Positions 10,491-22,390 of a stretch of DNA of 64,000 nucleotides are shown here, piece by piece. How positions within the stretch are numbered: the first letter of the stretch is position 1; every line of letters starts with the position of its first letter. This DNA is from Bidens hawaiensis. Taxonomy: Eukaryota; Streptophyta; Magnoliopsida; Asterales; Asteraceae. Location of the stretch: NCBI GenBank assembly GCA_021521415.1, contig JAIQDT010003828.1:163501-227500 (forward strand), in the 5' to 3' direction. The translations under genes were made by a program, and so were the position numbers. Below the pieces are notes generated by a model. The model did no database searches. It was given only the letters and a program-made list of their open reading frames with translations, and had not been told where the DNA came from.

Positions 10491-10959
10491 TGAGGAGATA
10501 ACTTTTGACATAGGCAAATCCATGAAACATCCGTAGTACACCGATGATTCCGCATACTTCCTAGATATGTGTGAATCAATAGTGAGCTGTCATCTACGAA
10601 AAACAACTAAAAATGAAGCATGTGACACACACCTGATCAAGGAGAAAGCACATGCCATCAACTCAAAGAATCGAGTTGTTTGTCAAGAGGAGGAAGAAGA
10701 AGAAACAACTCGCAGGAGACATTCGAAACAGTAGACAGTGATCTAGAACCTAAAGCCAAACCTTCTATCAAAGATCCGCCTAATTTATAACTCAAAGAAT
10801 TACCCAAACACCTCGAATACGCTTCCCTTGAAGGCAATTGTCACTTACCGTAGTCATCATTTATTCCGACCTTTCGGCGATGAGAAAGAAAGACTACTCG
10901 AAGTCCTTAAATCTTATAAGAAGCCTTCGCTTGGAAAATTGTTGATATCAAAGGGATCA
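10491..10959 (+). pseudogene. Athila A protease-RT linker, truncated
   Basis: Broken frames give ELPKHLEYASLEGN and AFAWKIVDIKGI, the conserved stretch just before reverse transcriptase in Athila pol. Reading stops at 10959, where an LTR end of another element begins. The RT, RNase H and N-terminal integrase of this copy are not found downstream on the + strand. Confidence 0.65.
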
Positions 10960-12517
10960 TGTCACACCCCGCCAAAACGGAATCGAGAGCATGTGACGTT
11001 ATGATTATTGCCAACAAAAGAATATTAGGATACGAATAGTTTTAAAAGTGTTTACAAAACATTGCTAGTTTTTAAACAAAAGTAATTAAACATAAAAGGG
11101 GATTTTTCGGATATGACCCAAACATCGTCATACTAGTTAAATCCCTCCAAACTGGTGTCTAAAATATGCATTGAGATCCCGTCTTCATGATTCCTTACAT
11201 CTTGATTTAAATACCTAAAAAAAATACTCGAAAACGTCAACACTAGGTTGGTGAGTTCACTGGTTTTTTGACTCGATATAGAAAACGTTTGTTCGTAAAA
11301 CTTGATGTATGTATAATAACTGAACCGAGTAATTTGAACGATATTTAAAACAAAAGTAACCGTTAATGATAATTTAAAACAAGTATTGTTGATCCTCCGT
11401 AGATTAGCTAAACCTACGAATTAATACGAGATCCGTGAGCCTATAACCAATCCAAAACCTTAGTTATTGCCCTAGAATCCCTCAGGGTTATAAGTTTGAA
11501 GTATATGCAATAATTAGATCTTCCAGATTGACATGAGAGGGGTTGTCAAATACAATAGTACTATTCATATAATCTATGGCTAAGAGCGTAGTTAATGGTT
11601 ACAGTATGCATGCCTCGGGACGTTAGGCACTGCACCTGTCTACTCAAGTTCCCATAAAGATCAGTGTCTTGTTTTCAAGTTATGGTATAAAAACAATTTG
11701 CTCATGTTTCCAGAATTCCCATAAAGATCAGTGTCTTGTTTTCAAGTTATGGTATAAAAACAATTTGCTCATGTTTCCCCCTAGATTGTAAAAACAATAA
11801 AAAGAGTAAAAGGGGTCATGAACTCACCAGTTGAGCTCAGATTTGGTTGGATAGCGATTTTCGTTTACCTTCGTTATCCTGGAGAGTTTTTGTGTCCTAA
11901 TCGCATAAGGTTAGTTAGTCCTAATCATCGACTCGCAAGTTGGTTTGTGCTAATCGCTTTCATCCGACTAATCTTTTCATTTTATTTTTGGGACCCGCTA
12001 ATGATAAATTATTATGCATTTTTAGGAATATACTCCTTTATCAATTAGTGTTGCTCTCGCTTATTTTTCGTTTTCCTTAAAAACAACCGACTGGTTCGTT
12101 CAAGTGATAAATAAATATATATTAATATTACATATTTATTCTAGATCATCTTTCTGTATGCTACGAGCTATATTTTATCAAAATATAGTATAGTTGTATG
12201 TCTGTTCATAAGTTTCTGAACCGACTATATTTATCACTGACGTTGCTCATAAAAATAATTAGTATCTTTACGTTTCGTATAATTATTTACAAATTATCAT
12301 CATTATCAAGTGTTGTACTTTCCATTCAAAACATATTTAAATTTCTATTTTTCACTCATTTTTTATCTTGTGCTTTTGTAGATAAAAGTTGATATTTATT
12401 AGTTGTCGTTTTATATGATAAAGTTATATAGTTTTCTTCAAAATCGTATTTAAGCTTTATAGAAGTATATATACACGTGTTTATTAGAAACAGCTTCTAG
12501 TATAACAATTTATAAAA
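10960..12517 (-). mobile_element. One-ended gypsy LTR fragment 'F'
   Basis: TGTCACACCCCG at 10960 is the minus-strand 3' end (GGGGTGTGACA) of a gypsy LTR, as in elements C and D. Inside it has LTR-like phrases such as GGTGAGTTCACTGG and GAACTCACCAGTTGAGCTC. The matching TGTTACA-type end followed by GATCA (10955-10959) was not found, so the far boundary is unknown. It is set here at the Mutator insertion, where the sequence becomes AT-rich without landmarks. A short + strand ORF at 11818-12048 is not a recognised protein. Confidence 0.5.
11649..11778. repeat. Perfect 63-bp tandem duplication
   Basis: The 63 bp beginning TTCCCATAAAGATCAGTGTC (11649-11711) recur without a difference at 11716-11778, separated by 4 bp. 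In a region whose other repeats are diverged, this points to a recent slippage event. Confidence 0.9.
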
Positions 12518-14013
12518 GGGTAAAGTTAAAATACAAAGGACAACAAAAATGAGAAGGGTGAAAACAAATCCAGTTCATTGATTTTAGATTTGAATGACTG
12601 AGATTAATTTAATAAATAAAAATTGATGAAAATGACATTAAGGTAATAACTCAGACTTTCTCTCTCCACATGCAAGGCATATGTCAATTCCCCCATCATT
12701 TTAAAATTTTCATAAATTTTTCATACGACATTATTTTTTTAAAAAATATTCACCATAATAATAAGCGTTTTTTTATCTTTAATATGAGTATCATATTGTT
12801 ATACAAAAATTTTAAAAAAATTAATGGGTTTTCTTAATTGTGTTTTTTTGTTATTCATTGTGTCATTGTATAATATGTTGTTTCCATTGTGTTATACGTT
12901 TCAAGTCATTGTGTTATACGTATTCACCATTGTGTCTTACGTTTTAGGTCATTGTGTTATACCTATTCACCATTGTGTCTTACGTTTTAGGTCATTGTGT
13001 TATACGTATTCACCGTTGTGTTTTACGTTTCAAGTTATTGTGTAACATGTATTAAGCGTTGTGTTTTATGTATTAGATAAAAAGATACAATGGTGTGCGA
13101 AAGGACACAATGACGAAAAAAGACACAATGATAAGCGAAAAGACACAATGGTGTGCAAAAAGACTCAATGACAAAAAAGACACAATGACGAAAAAAGACA
13201 CAATGATAAGCGAAAAGATACAATGCTGTGCGAAAATATACAATGACGAAAAAAGACACAATGGTGTGCGAAAAAAGACACAATGACGAAAAAAGACATA
13301 ATGATAAGCGAAAAGACACAATGGTGTACGAAAAGACACAATGACAAAAAAAGAAACAATGAAGAAAAAAAGACACAATGATAAGCGAAAAGACACAATG
13401 GTGTGCGAAAAGACACAATGACGAAAAAAGACACAACGATAAGCGAAAAGACACAATGGTGTGCGAAAAGACACAATGACAAAAAAAGACACAATGATAA
13501 GCGAAAATACACAATGGTGTGCGAAAAGACACAATGACGAAAAAAGACACAATGGTGTGGGAAAAAAGACACAATGACGAAAAAAGACAGAATGATAAGC
13601 GAAAAGACACAATGACGAAAAAAGACACAATGGTGTGCAAAAAGACACAATAGTGTGCGAAAAGACACAATGATTAAAAAAGACACAATGATGAAAAAAG
13701 ACACAATGGTGTGCGAAAAAACACAATGACGTGATTTTTGTTTTAAATTTTATATAACATAAATCATACTCATATTAAAGATAAAAAAACGTTTTTTATT
13801 ATGATGATATTTTAAAAAAAAAAATGTCGTATGAAAAAGTTATAAACGTTCTAAAATGTTGGGGGTATTAACATGTGCCTTGCATGCGAAGAGAGAAAAT
13901 GTGTACAATTACCTTTATACCCTTTTTCTTTTGGTCCTCACTTGACACATGCCAATTATTTATGGCTTCTCACACTTCTTATTTTTATTATCCTTTGTAG
14001 AATAACATGACCC
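12518..14013. mobile_element. Non-autonomous Mutator-like element with long inverted repeats
   Basis: The left end GGGTAAAGTTA and the right end TAACATGACCC are the tips of inverted repeats that extend, with gaps, for about 300 bp on each side. Shared blocks include TACAAAGGA, CATGCAAGGCA, TTTTTCATACGACATT and TTTTTTATCTTTAATATGAGTAT. The flanks TTTATAAAA (12509-12517) and TATATAAAA (14014-14022) match at 8 of 9 positions, the 9-bp duplication typical of the Mutator superfamily. No transposase is present. The centre is a CATTGTGT minisatellite arranged in opposite orientations in the two halves. Confidence 0.88.
12858..13730. repeat. CATTGTGT/ACACAATG higher-order minisatellite
   Basis: The left part (12858-13070) carries about ten CATTGTGT words, mostly alternating TTATACGTATTCAC and CTTACGTTTTAGGT spacers. 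The right part (13085-13730) has about 34 ACACAATG words in a roughly 58-bp cycle of three unit types: ...GGTGTGCGAAAAG, ...GACGAAAAAAG, ...GATAAGCGAAAAG. The two parts are inverted with the turning point near 13075. Long minus-strand open frames of up to 217 codons over the right part exist only because the units lack stops. Confidence 0.85.
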
Positions 14014-14121
14014 TATATAAAAACATGTTTTCATTATAGTTCGTGTTTTAATTTATTAAAATACCTAATCTTTTTCTTAGCTTTAAAATTCATAGATAGT
14101 CCATTTTCCTTTTGCTAGAAT

Positions 14122-14872
14122 TAGGGATGAGATTTTTTTCCCGAATACATGTACCCGTATCTGTTCAGTACCCGTACCTGTACCCGTACATGTCTATTGG
14201 GTACGGGTATGGGTACCCAAATTTACTAATTATAGGTAAGGCTACTTTCGGGTACATGTACGAGTACAAGTGTTACAGGTACCGGTACCCATTTAGGATA
14301 TGCAGGGGCTTTTATTAGGTTTCAACACTCATAACTTAACTTTAAGGCGAGATTTTCATAACATAATATATATATATATTAGTTGAGTAAGTTCATTTTT
14401 AATCTATATGTGTATATTCATATATTGTGTATTCGTATATTTTTATTTCATGTATGTATAATTTTGCATATCATTAAATAACATATATTAACTTTCTTTG
14501 TTGTTTTTCTATATAAATTGAGAAAACGATAAACAAAGAAAAGGAAAAAGGGAATGAATTTTATACTATGGTTGATTTGTTCCATTTTAGTTTTGGTTGC
14601 GGTATTACGTTTTTGGTATTATAGATAATTAATTGTCGGTAGCGTACCGTTACCGATACCTAATTTAATGAAGACTTTTTTTAAAAGAACAAAGGGGTAC
14701 CAAAGCGAGTACTATACCCAAAGTACCTATGCCCGTACCCGTACCGGTACCCATATCCGTACCATATAATTCGGGTACGGGTATGGGTACCAAGGTTTAT
14801 TGATTTTAGGTACGGTTACTTTCAAGTACAGGTACGGATATAAGTACGAGTACGGTTCTGATCTCATCCTTA
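14122..14872. mobile_element. hAT-type non-autonomous element rich in GGTACC
   Basis: The ends TAGGGATGAGAT (left) and ATCTCATCCTTA (right) are inverted repeats. The flanking 8 bp GCTAGAAT (14114-14121) and ACTAGAAT (14873-14880) match at 7 of 8, the hAT signature. Two blocks (about 14140-14300 and 14690-14860) are direct repeats of each other, full of GTACCCGTACC/GGGTACGGGTA. No transposase is present. The centre (14300-14680) is AT-rich with no ORF of note. Confidence 0.85.
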
Positions 14873-15205
14873 ACTAGAATAACCAAAGTGCATCCTAGCT
14901 TTCATACCGTGCATTTCATGAACTTGCTAAATTACTTAACCAAGTTTTAAGTCAGCATGTACTTTCTTATTTTCACGTGCGTATTTCTTAAAAGTGTTGG
15001 TCTACAATACGTGATACAAAATGCCAAGTGAAAAAGTGCCGATCAGTTTACATGAAAAGGAAATCAAAAACAAAATTTAGTGAAAACCTGTCGGTTTACA
15101 TGAAAAACAAAATCAAAAAGCAAAATTTAACGAAAACATGTCAGTTTACATGAAAAAATGAAATCAAAAGCAAAACTCTAATGAATCTAATGCTTCATTT
15201 GACCA
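14873..15205. other. Spacer with TTTACATGAAAA imperfect repeats
   Basis: Three imperfect 60-65 bp copies of a unit containing (A/G)GTTTACATGAAAA and GAAATCAAAA(A/G)CAAAA occur between about 15045 and 15185. No gene is seen. The stretch ends at GACCA (15201-15205), the target-site duplication of the Tekay-type element. Confidence 0.7.
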
Positions 15206-17319
15206 TGTAAGGTCCCGTCACCGGTGTTTCACATTTGAACGTTGGATTTACTTATTCACATAATTCTAATAATCAAAGTTAATAAAAACATTCGCGGGAA
15301 ATTAAAATTTTCATAAAACATTTCATAACAAACCATAACTTGTCTTAAAACAACATACTGTCTTTAAAACATAACTAAATAAACGTCTTGGGTCTTCCGA
15401 TAAAACCTCTTATTCAATGCCTAGTGTTCCCCTCAAGCGAGCTGCCTCATCCTACTCACCTGCGTGCATACTAAAAGTCAGCTACGCTGAGTAAGTTCTA
15501 GCTAATCATACATCATACAGTATATACATACTTATATACTTTCGTTCATACTTTCATACTTTCATTCATACTCTCATACTTTCTTTCATTCATACTTACA
15601 TTCATATCTTACGTTATAAAGAGCATTACGCCCTACATTCCTCGAGTATTATTAGGGCTCTGTACCCTCCTTCCAGGGTATTATTAAGGCCTGGTTCCCT
15701 CTTACCTCGAATATTAGTAGGGTTCGGTTCCCTGGTTCTCAAATATTAGTAGGGTTCGATTCCCTCCTTCCTCGAGTATTATTAGGGCTTGATACCCTAT
15801 TCGTAACCATACAACCATACATCATACCTTAAGTATTATTAGGGCTCGGTACCCTCTTCATAACCATACAACCATACCTTTCCTTCTTTTATTAACTTTA
15901 TCACATTCATACGTGTAAGAATACGTATCATACATACATTATACATAGCATTTCAACCTAACAGTACGTACAATATCCGAAGAACGTTCACGTACCAACA
16001 AGCAATCATTCCTACACCTCACATCATCACATAAGGCATACACTTATCACTTAGGATAAGTGTACTAACAAACATGTCAAGTATGCACACAACCCCGAAA
16101 ACATAACACAGAAATGAGGCTAGAAACTCACCTAGATCCTGTTGCGCTCGCCGTTTATCATAATTCCTTTCTTTAACTGAGCTCGGCTAACTTTTAAATA
16201 TATATTTGTTTACCCTTATAATTAATTAAGTTGGTAATAAGTTAACCAAAGTATCCCTAAGTCGGGCTTGTTTGTTTTAAATGGAACATGGGCTTAAGCT
16301 TGTGGACTGAGCTAAGTCAGGCCCAACAGCCCATTATAGTGTCTGGGTTGAACTGGGTTCAGGCCCAAGCCAAACTGGGTGGCCGAGAACTCCCAGCAGA
16401 GATCCCATGCGTTGACCGAGAACCCTGTTCCTGGCCGAGAACCTATGTTCTTGGCCGAGAACACACGGCCTCCGAAATCGATGATTGACTGAGAACTCAT
16501 GTTGACCGAGTTCTCGCGCTGACCGAAATCCCATACCTGGCAGAAAACACGGGTTGGCCGAGAACCCTCAGTTCTGGCCGAGAACCCCCCAGTTCGGCTC
16601 ATCTATCCACCTTTATGTTTCTGCCTTGCGCAGTAACTGTTCTATGGTTCAAATCATGAACATTTAACCCCCTTTTTAATTTCATTCATAACCGTTTTAC
16701 ACCCATTACCATCATGGTTCAAGATCTAACCCGTTTTAGACATAAATCTTAAAACGTTCTAGGCTAGATCTAGGGTTTCCTTATGAATCGTTTACACCTA
16801 TGAGTCCATTTCGTCCATTTTAATCATCAAGGTTGTATTTTTGTGAAACATCTAGACCCGATCTATTCTAGGGTCAAGTTTCATGGCAAAACGTTCATAA
16901 AAATGTAACCTTTAATCATAGAGAACATACCTTTTGATGTTTATAGGTTATAGTTTGGCTTGATATATGATATTGGACTTGTTATCTTGCTTGTATGATT
17001 GAAGATCCTAAGTTACGATGCTTGGTTGTGGATTCGGATGGTGGCCGGCGGCTAAGGAGGGATTGTTTGGCTTAAGTGTGTGATTTAAGGTGTAAAATGG
17101 ATAAGATGGATGGAAATGGAAAGATTTAGGGTTTAAGGGGTATTTATACTTCCTTAAACCCATGGACCCAAGGTCCATCTTTCCTTTTTAATCCATGATT
17201 AACCCATCTAATTAGCCTACTTCTTATTCCCTCTTTTATTATTTTATTAATAACCCAAGTAAACTCATCCATTAAGAATAATTTAATATTATTATTACTT
17301 GAAATTTTGGGATGTTACA
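15206..17319 (-). repeat. Tekay-type element, 3' LTR
   Basis: On the + strand it reads TGTAAGG...GATGTTACA; the element is on the minus strand, so this is the 3' LTR. It contains (minus sense) the TATA box near 17145, a GTTCTCGGCC minisatellite (about 16380-16580), the structured leader segment (about 15965-16140) and an AGGGTACCGAGCCCTAATAA array of about six units (15640-15860). Short ORFs across the minisatellite are not genes. Confidence 0.9.
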
Positions 17320-17333
17320 AGTCTTCCTTCCTT
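17320..17333 (-). other. Polypurine tract of the Tekay-type element
   Basis: On the minus strand AAGGAAGGAAGACT lies directly against the 3' LTR. This is the site where plus-strand DNA synthesis is primed. Confidence 0.8.
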
Positions 17334-17362
17334 AAAGAGGTTTCGTCCCCGAAACCTAACTA

Positions 17363-18223
17363 TTACATAAACAGACTAGGGTAAAACTTGCGCTTCTCTT
17401 CCTCGACTTCCCAAGTGGCATCTGATCCCTTGCGGTGCTTCCATATCACTTTCACTAAGGGTATCACTTTATGACGAAGTTGCTTTTCCTTGCGGTCAAC
17501 TATCTCAATCGGTTGCTCAATATAGTTCAACTGTTCATCAACCTCAATGTCCATCAATGGCACATGCGACGTGTCATCAGCCAGACACTTTCTCAAATGA
17601 GAAACATGGAAGGTTGAGTGAATTCCTTCTAACTCTTTAGGAAAATCCAGCTTATAAGCTACTTCACCCACACGATCTATGATTTTGAATGGTCCAATGT
17701 ATCTCGAACTCAACTTTCCCCTCTTTCTAAAACGAATGATTCCTTTCCAAGGCGAGACCTTGAGCATCACTGTGTTACCAACGTTAAACTCGATCGGTCG
17801 TTGCCGCTTATCAGCAAAAGACTTCTGTCTGTCTTGAGCAACTTTCATTCTTTCTTTAATATGATCGAACTTTGAAGACGTCTCTAGAACAACCTCCAAA
17901 CTTCCCATTTCTTTCTGACTAATCTCATCCCAACACACCGGGGTTCTACATCATCTGCCATAAAGCATTTCAAACGGTGGCATACCAATACTTGAATGGT
18001 AACTGTTGTTATAGGAGAACTCTGCCAGGTGCAGATGATCATCCCAACTTCCACCAAAATCTAAGACACAAGCACGTAGCATATCCTCAAGGGTTTGGAT
18101 CGTCCTTTCAGACTTTCCATCTGTTTGAGGATGATATGCCATACTGATGTTCAATCTCGTTCCCGTATATTCATGGAACTTCTTCCAGAACCTTGAAGTA
18201 AACCGTGTATCTCTATCAGACAC
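17363..18223 (-). pseudogene. Tekay-type integrase C-terminal half and chromodomain-like tail
   Basis: Reading down the minus strand, 18223-17951 holds [12 protein letters not shown] (second catalytic Asp), [20 protein letters not shown] (catalytic Glu), [10 protein letters not shown] and PPFEMLYGR. After a stop, 17938-17363 holds the GPFKIIDRVGEVAYKLDFP domain, HSTFHVSHLRKCL and a degenerate chromodomain ending LVKVIWKHRKGSDATWEVEE. That last motif is typical of the Tekay/Del clade. Integrase inserts the cDNA; the chromodomain guides insertion towards heterochromatin. Stops between 18284 and 18223 (two) and at 17950 break it. Confidence 0.85.
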
Positions 18224-18283
18224 GATCTATAACGGTACACCGTTCTTTGATACAACCTCTTTTATGAACAAGCTTGCTAACGT

Positions 18284-19963
18284 TTATGACGAGATAGCCT
18301 CTCGTATAGGAAGAAAGTGAGCACTCTTGGTCAAACGGTCCACAATCACCCAGATGGTATCATGATGCTTAGCGGTACGAGGTAGCTTAGTTATGAAATC
18401 CATGGTGATGTGTTCCAATTTCCATTCAGGTATCTCAAGCAGTTGCATTTTTCCATAAGGCTTCTGATGTTCGGCTTTAACTTGTAAACAAGTTAAGCAC
18501 TTACTAACATAATCCACTACATCATTCTTCATTCCTGGCCACCAGTAGTCTCTTTTCAAATCTTGGTACATTTTGTTGGATCCTTGATGAATCGAGTATC
18601 TTGACTTATGAGCTTCCTCTAAAATTCGACCTCTAAGATCTCCATGGCGTGGGATCCACATGCGGTCAAATCTTGTCTTAACACCATGAGTATTTTCCAT
18701 TAACTCATCTTGCTGGCCGTAAACTCTCTCTTTCTTCACTAACCCTTCATCTACTAACACCTCTGACTGTACCTTGATAATTTCTTCAAAAAGAATTGAG
18801 TTCATAATCAGCTGGTATGACTTCACTGTTGCAAGGACTTCCTCATTCTTACGACTTAGAGCGTCGGCGACCACATTAGCTTTACCAGGATAGTATTTAA
18901 TGTTGCAGTCGCAATCCTTAATCAACTCCAACCACCTCCTCTGTCTCATGTTCAACTCCTTTTGCTCGAAAAAGTATTTTAGACTCTTATGATCAGTGTA
19001 AATGGCACACTTAGTGCCATACAGATAATGTCTCCAGATCTTAAGAGCATGCACTACAGCTGCTAGCTCTAAATCATGCATCGGGTAAGTACTCTCATGA
19101 ACTTTCAACTGTCTGGACGCATAGGCTATCACTTTTCCTCGTTGCATCAACACACAACCTAACCCACGATGCGAAGCATCGGTACAAACAACCAGGTCCT
19201 CGTCACCATCGGGTAAAGCAAGGATTGAAGCTTGCGTGAGTCTTTTCTTTAACTCCTGAAAAGCTTCTTCTTGGAACTTTCCCCAACTGAATACTATCGT
19301 ATTTTGGGTCATACCGGTCAATGGTGCGGCTATCTTGGAGAAACCTTCGATGAATCTCCTACAGTAGCCAACTAACCCTAGGAAGCTTCGTATGTCAGTC
19401 GGATTCTGCGGAGTCTTCCAATTTATTATCGCTTCGATCTTTGCAGGGTGCACGGTAATCCCTTCAGGGTTTATCACGTGACCTAGAAATTGCACTTCTC
19501 TTAACCAGAACGCGCATTTCGAAAACTTAGCATACAACTTCTCTTTCTTTAGAGTCTCCAATACCTCTCTCAAATGTTCAGCATGATCAGTCTCGTTCTT
19601 TGAATAAATCAATATATCATCAATAAAGACGATTACCGATTTATCCAACATCGGCCTACACACCCTATTCATCATGTCCATAAATGCTGCAGGAGCATTC
19701 GTTAGACCGAATGACATTACGAGGAACTCGGAGTGTCCATACCGCGTTCGAAACGCTGTCTTAGGGATGTCTGCCTCTTTCACTTTCAGCTGATGATAGC
19801 CTGATCTGAGATCTATCCGGGAGAACCAACTTGAACCTTGCTGTTTATTAAACAGATCATCAATCCTTGGCAAAGGGTATCTATTCTTTACCGTAAGCTT
19901 ATTCAACTCGCGGTAGTCAATGCACGGTCTCATACTTCCATATTTCTTCTTCACGAACAACAC
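18284..19963 (-). CDS. Tekay-type reverse transcriptase, RNase H and integrase N-terminus (open fragment)
   Basis: An open frame of 559 codons. Residues 1-200 are reverse transcriptase, with [33 protein letters not shown] and the catalytic [10 protein letters not shown]. RNase H follows with [22 protein letters not shown] and KIWRHYLYG. Then comes the integrase zinc region ([10 protein letters not shown]) and the first catalytic Asp in MDFITKLP. The family works as one polyprotein of about 1500 residues. Upstream, near 19980, about ten bases appear to be missing before the PWGAP motif, which shifts the frame, so this is a fragment of a broken gene even though its active-site residues remain. 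Confidence 0.85.
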   Translation of the reverse strand: MLFVKKKYGSMRPCIDYRELNKLTVKNRYPLPRIDDLFNKQQGSSWFSRIDLRSGYHQLKVKEADIPKTAFRTRYGHSEFLVMSFGLTNAPAAFMDMMNRVCRPMLDKSVIVFIDDILIYSKNETDHAEHLREVLETLKKEKLYAKFSKCAFWLREVQFLGHVINPEGITVHPAKIEAIINWKTPQNPTDIRSFLGLVGYCRRFIEGFSKIAAPLTGMTQNTIVFSWGKFQEEAFQELKKRLTQASILALPDGDEDLVVCTDASHRGLGCVLMQRGKVIAYASRQLKVHESTYPMHDLELAAVVHALKIWRHYLYGTKCAIYTDHKSLKYFFEQKELNMRQRRWLELIKDCDCNIKYYPGKANVVADALSRKNEEVLATVKSYQLIMNSILFEEIIKVQSEVLVDEGLVKKERVYGQQDELMENTHGVKTRFDRMWIPRHGDLRGRILEEAHKSRYSIHQGSNKMYQDLKRDYWWPGMKNDVVDYVSKCLTCLQVKAEHQKPYGKMQLLEIPEWKLEHITMDFITKLPRTAKHHDTIWVIVDRLTKSAHFLPIREAISS

Positions 19964-20368
19964 TGGTGCACCCCACGGGGAAACACTCGGTCTAATCGAG
20001 GAGTTCTTGCAGTTTGGACATCAATTCTTTCATCTCGGACGGTGCTAGACGGTAAGGTGCTTTCGCGACGGGTTGGGCTCCTGGTACTAAATCTATCTGA
20101 AATTCTATTTCTCGCTCCGGTGGCAACCCCGGAAGATCCTCAGGAATACTTCTGGGTAGTCACGCACAACTAGAACATCTTTCATTTCTTTCATGTCGGC
20201 TGTAGCGTTGACAACATACGCCTGGTAGGCCCCGCACCCTCATCTTAACAAACCCTCTGCTTTTATCATCAAAATGACATTAAACCCAGAACTCTCCTTA
20301 TCGCCATAAACCATCACCGCACTACCATCCAAGGACTTTAACCTTATTATCCTACTCTTAAACACTAT

Positions 20369-20776
20369 CTAAGCTTCGTACTCAGACAACCAATCCATTC
20401 CCAAAACCACATCGAACCCTCCTAAGGTCATGACATACAGGGTAACAGGGAACTCATGTCCCTCTAACTCTATCTTACAGTACTTAACCATTTTCATTAT
20501 TTTAACCGAGGTGTCACTATCGGTTTCTACTATAAAAGTTTCATAAACTCGGCAACAATTCATTTTAGCTAATTTACTAAATGGCGTAGTTACGAAACTT
20601 TTGTTCACACCCGAATCGAATAATACTGAAGCAGAAATACCGTTTACTAGAAACGTACCTGTGACGACATCGGGAATCCGCTTGGCTTGTTCTTGGGTCA
20701 GCATGTAGACTCTAGTATTTGGCCTTGTTGTTTCAGCATCCTTCTTTCCTCCTACCCCTGCCCACCATCGGTGCAC
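20369..20776 (-). pseudogene. Tekay-type aspartic protease
   Basis: The frame contains PDVVTGTFLVNGISASVLFDSGVNKSFV, with the catalytic DSG, then GFDVVLGMDWLSEYEA, the usual protease end in chromoviruses. It overlaps the zinc-knuckle frame by shift and is separated from RT by stops at about 20180-20370. Confidence 0.85.
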
Positions 20777-21988
20777 TCTCTAGCAAAGTGACCTGTTTTA
20801 CCGCCCCTGTAACAAGCGGGCTTAGCACTGCACTCCTGAGAATAATGACCTGTCTTTCCACACTTGTAGCAAGCATTGGATCCAACTCTGCACTCCCCCG
20901 CATGCATCTTGCCACACTTATAGCAAACGTCAGAACCCTTACCCCACCTGCACTCACCACTGTGTGCTTTGCCACAAGTCTTACACGACCTGTTTTCCCA
21001 TACCTTCTGTTTCTTATCCTTTGAGTTCCATATATGAGTACCGGGTTGCTTAACAGGAGCAACCCACTTTTTATCCTTCTTTTCTTCTTCCACCACAACG
21101 TCATCCGCAGCCAGGTCTGCATAAACCATCTATGCGAGTTCGACCGCAGAGTCCAACATAGCAGGTTTACTTGTCCTGACTAGCATGCGGACATTCTGTG
21201 GCAATCCCCTCACATAGAACTTGATCCTTTTAGCCTCAGTGTTGACCATATCTGGTACCAACCTAGACATTCGGTTGAACTCGGTGGTATACTCACGATG
21301 TGTCATCGTTCCAGCTTTCAAGTTCAGGAACTTCATCTCCGCCCTCTCAACCTCGACGTCAGCACATAATTTCTTCATAACCAGTTCTTTCAGATCCTCA
21401 CACTTCATAGCCTTGATTTCCTCTTGACTCTTTCTCTGATCAATGGATTCCCACCAATACATTGCCTCATCACCAAATGATTGAGTAGCGTAACCCACAG
21501 CATGGTCGGGACGGCACTCGCTAATGCGGATAATCTTATCCATGGCGGTTATCCACTAGAGAGTAGCGATTGCGTCTCCCAAACCAGTCAGCTTTGGCGA
21601 GCCACATCCTTTGAAGGACTTATAGTTTCACCCACCTCGGCCGCTCTTTCTATCGTCTACTTTCACCGACTTAACCACACTTGATTCCTCTTTCTCCTCC
21701 TCATCTTCCTTCTTACTATTTTCCCCAGACTTCTCAGCAGAATTTTCGGGATTCACATTCTTCACAGCAATTGCTACAGCTTCCACAGTAGCTTCTTGAA
21801 TTGCGGGGTCTAGTTGAACCCCTTCGTTGTTGTTCGGATCTCCTTCAGCTGCGCTTCCTTCATCTCCGGTGTTGGAAGCTATTTCGACCGAGGGTCCTTG
21901 GACATGACGAGGCCTGCCACGTCGTCCAGTGCGACCTCCAGCTTTCACAATTCCTCAATCTCCCACATTTTCTCCCGTTCCAGCCATT
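20752..21988 (-). pseudogene. Tekay-type gag
   Basis: The N-terminus near 21988-21628 is acidic and glycine/arginine-rich. The core at 21543-21130 has QSFGDEAMYWWESIDQ, MTHREYTTEFNRMSRLVPDMV and FYVRGLP, the conserved capsid domain. At 21129-20752 there are several CCHC-like knuckles: CKTCGKAHSGEC, CYKCGKMHAGEC, CYKCGKTGHYSQEC and CYRGGKTGHFAREC (the last with Cys to Gly). At least three stops or shifts separate these pieces. Confidence 0.85.
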
Positions 21989-22374
21989 GTATTCTAAAAG
22001 GGAAAACACAAACATCGTCACTCAAGAAACTATTTGGTACAAGGATAGTAAGGCTAACAGATAATAACAGTGGCCAGCTGTGATTAGCTGATCACGTTAC
22101 TTTCCGTGTCCTATACACTTCCCTTTATGAGTCTATTTGTGCTGATTCTACTTTAAACAGTTAGTCAATCAAACAATCAATTAATCCTATCCCTATTGTT
22201 CACATATCCTTTATTTATCATTTAGCATACATCACTTAATCATACATCTTACCTTTACTGAGCTTGCTTGAGCGACACATGGCATTCTTGAACTGGCATC
22301 TTCTTTCTTTTCTTACTTAAATCTCATTCTCTGTTCGAGTCTAAGCATGTAGGATGCTTAAATCACTTGAACTT

Positions 22375-22388
22375 TGCTCTGATGCCAA
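22375..22388 (-). other. Primer-binding site of the Tekay-type element
   Basis: The minus strand reads TTGGCATCAGAGCA just downstream of the 5' LTR. This resembles TGGTATCAGAGC, the complement of the plant initiator tRNA-Met 3' end, with one difference. Confidence 0.75.
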
Positions 22389-22390
22389 CT

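Noticed and set aside
13035..13726. Three overlapping minus-strand ORFs of 179-217 codons rich in Phe, Cys and His
   Set aside because: They are translations of the ACACAATG minisatellite in three frames; the units simply lack stop codons. No domain, start context or non-repeat part exists.
13085..13730. Possible CRISPR-like array
   Set aside because: Units are 18-20 bp with no unique spacers of constant length, in a plant genome, inside a Mutator-like element.
16288..16602. Overlapping ORFs on both strands in the Tekay-type LTR
   Set aside because: They are products of the GTTCTCGGCC minisatellite; the same happens at 23454-23730 in the other LTR.
19838..20173. 111-codon + strand ORF
   Set aside because: Antisense shadow of the Tekay-type RT start and linker.
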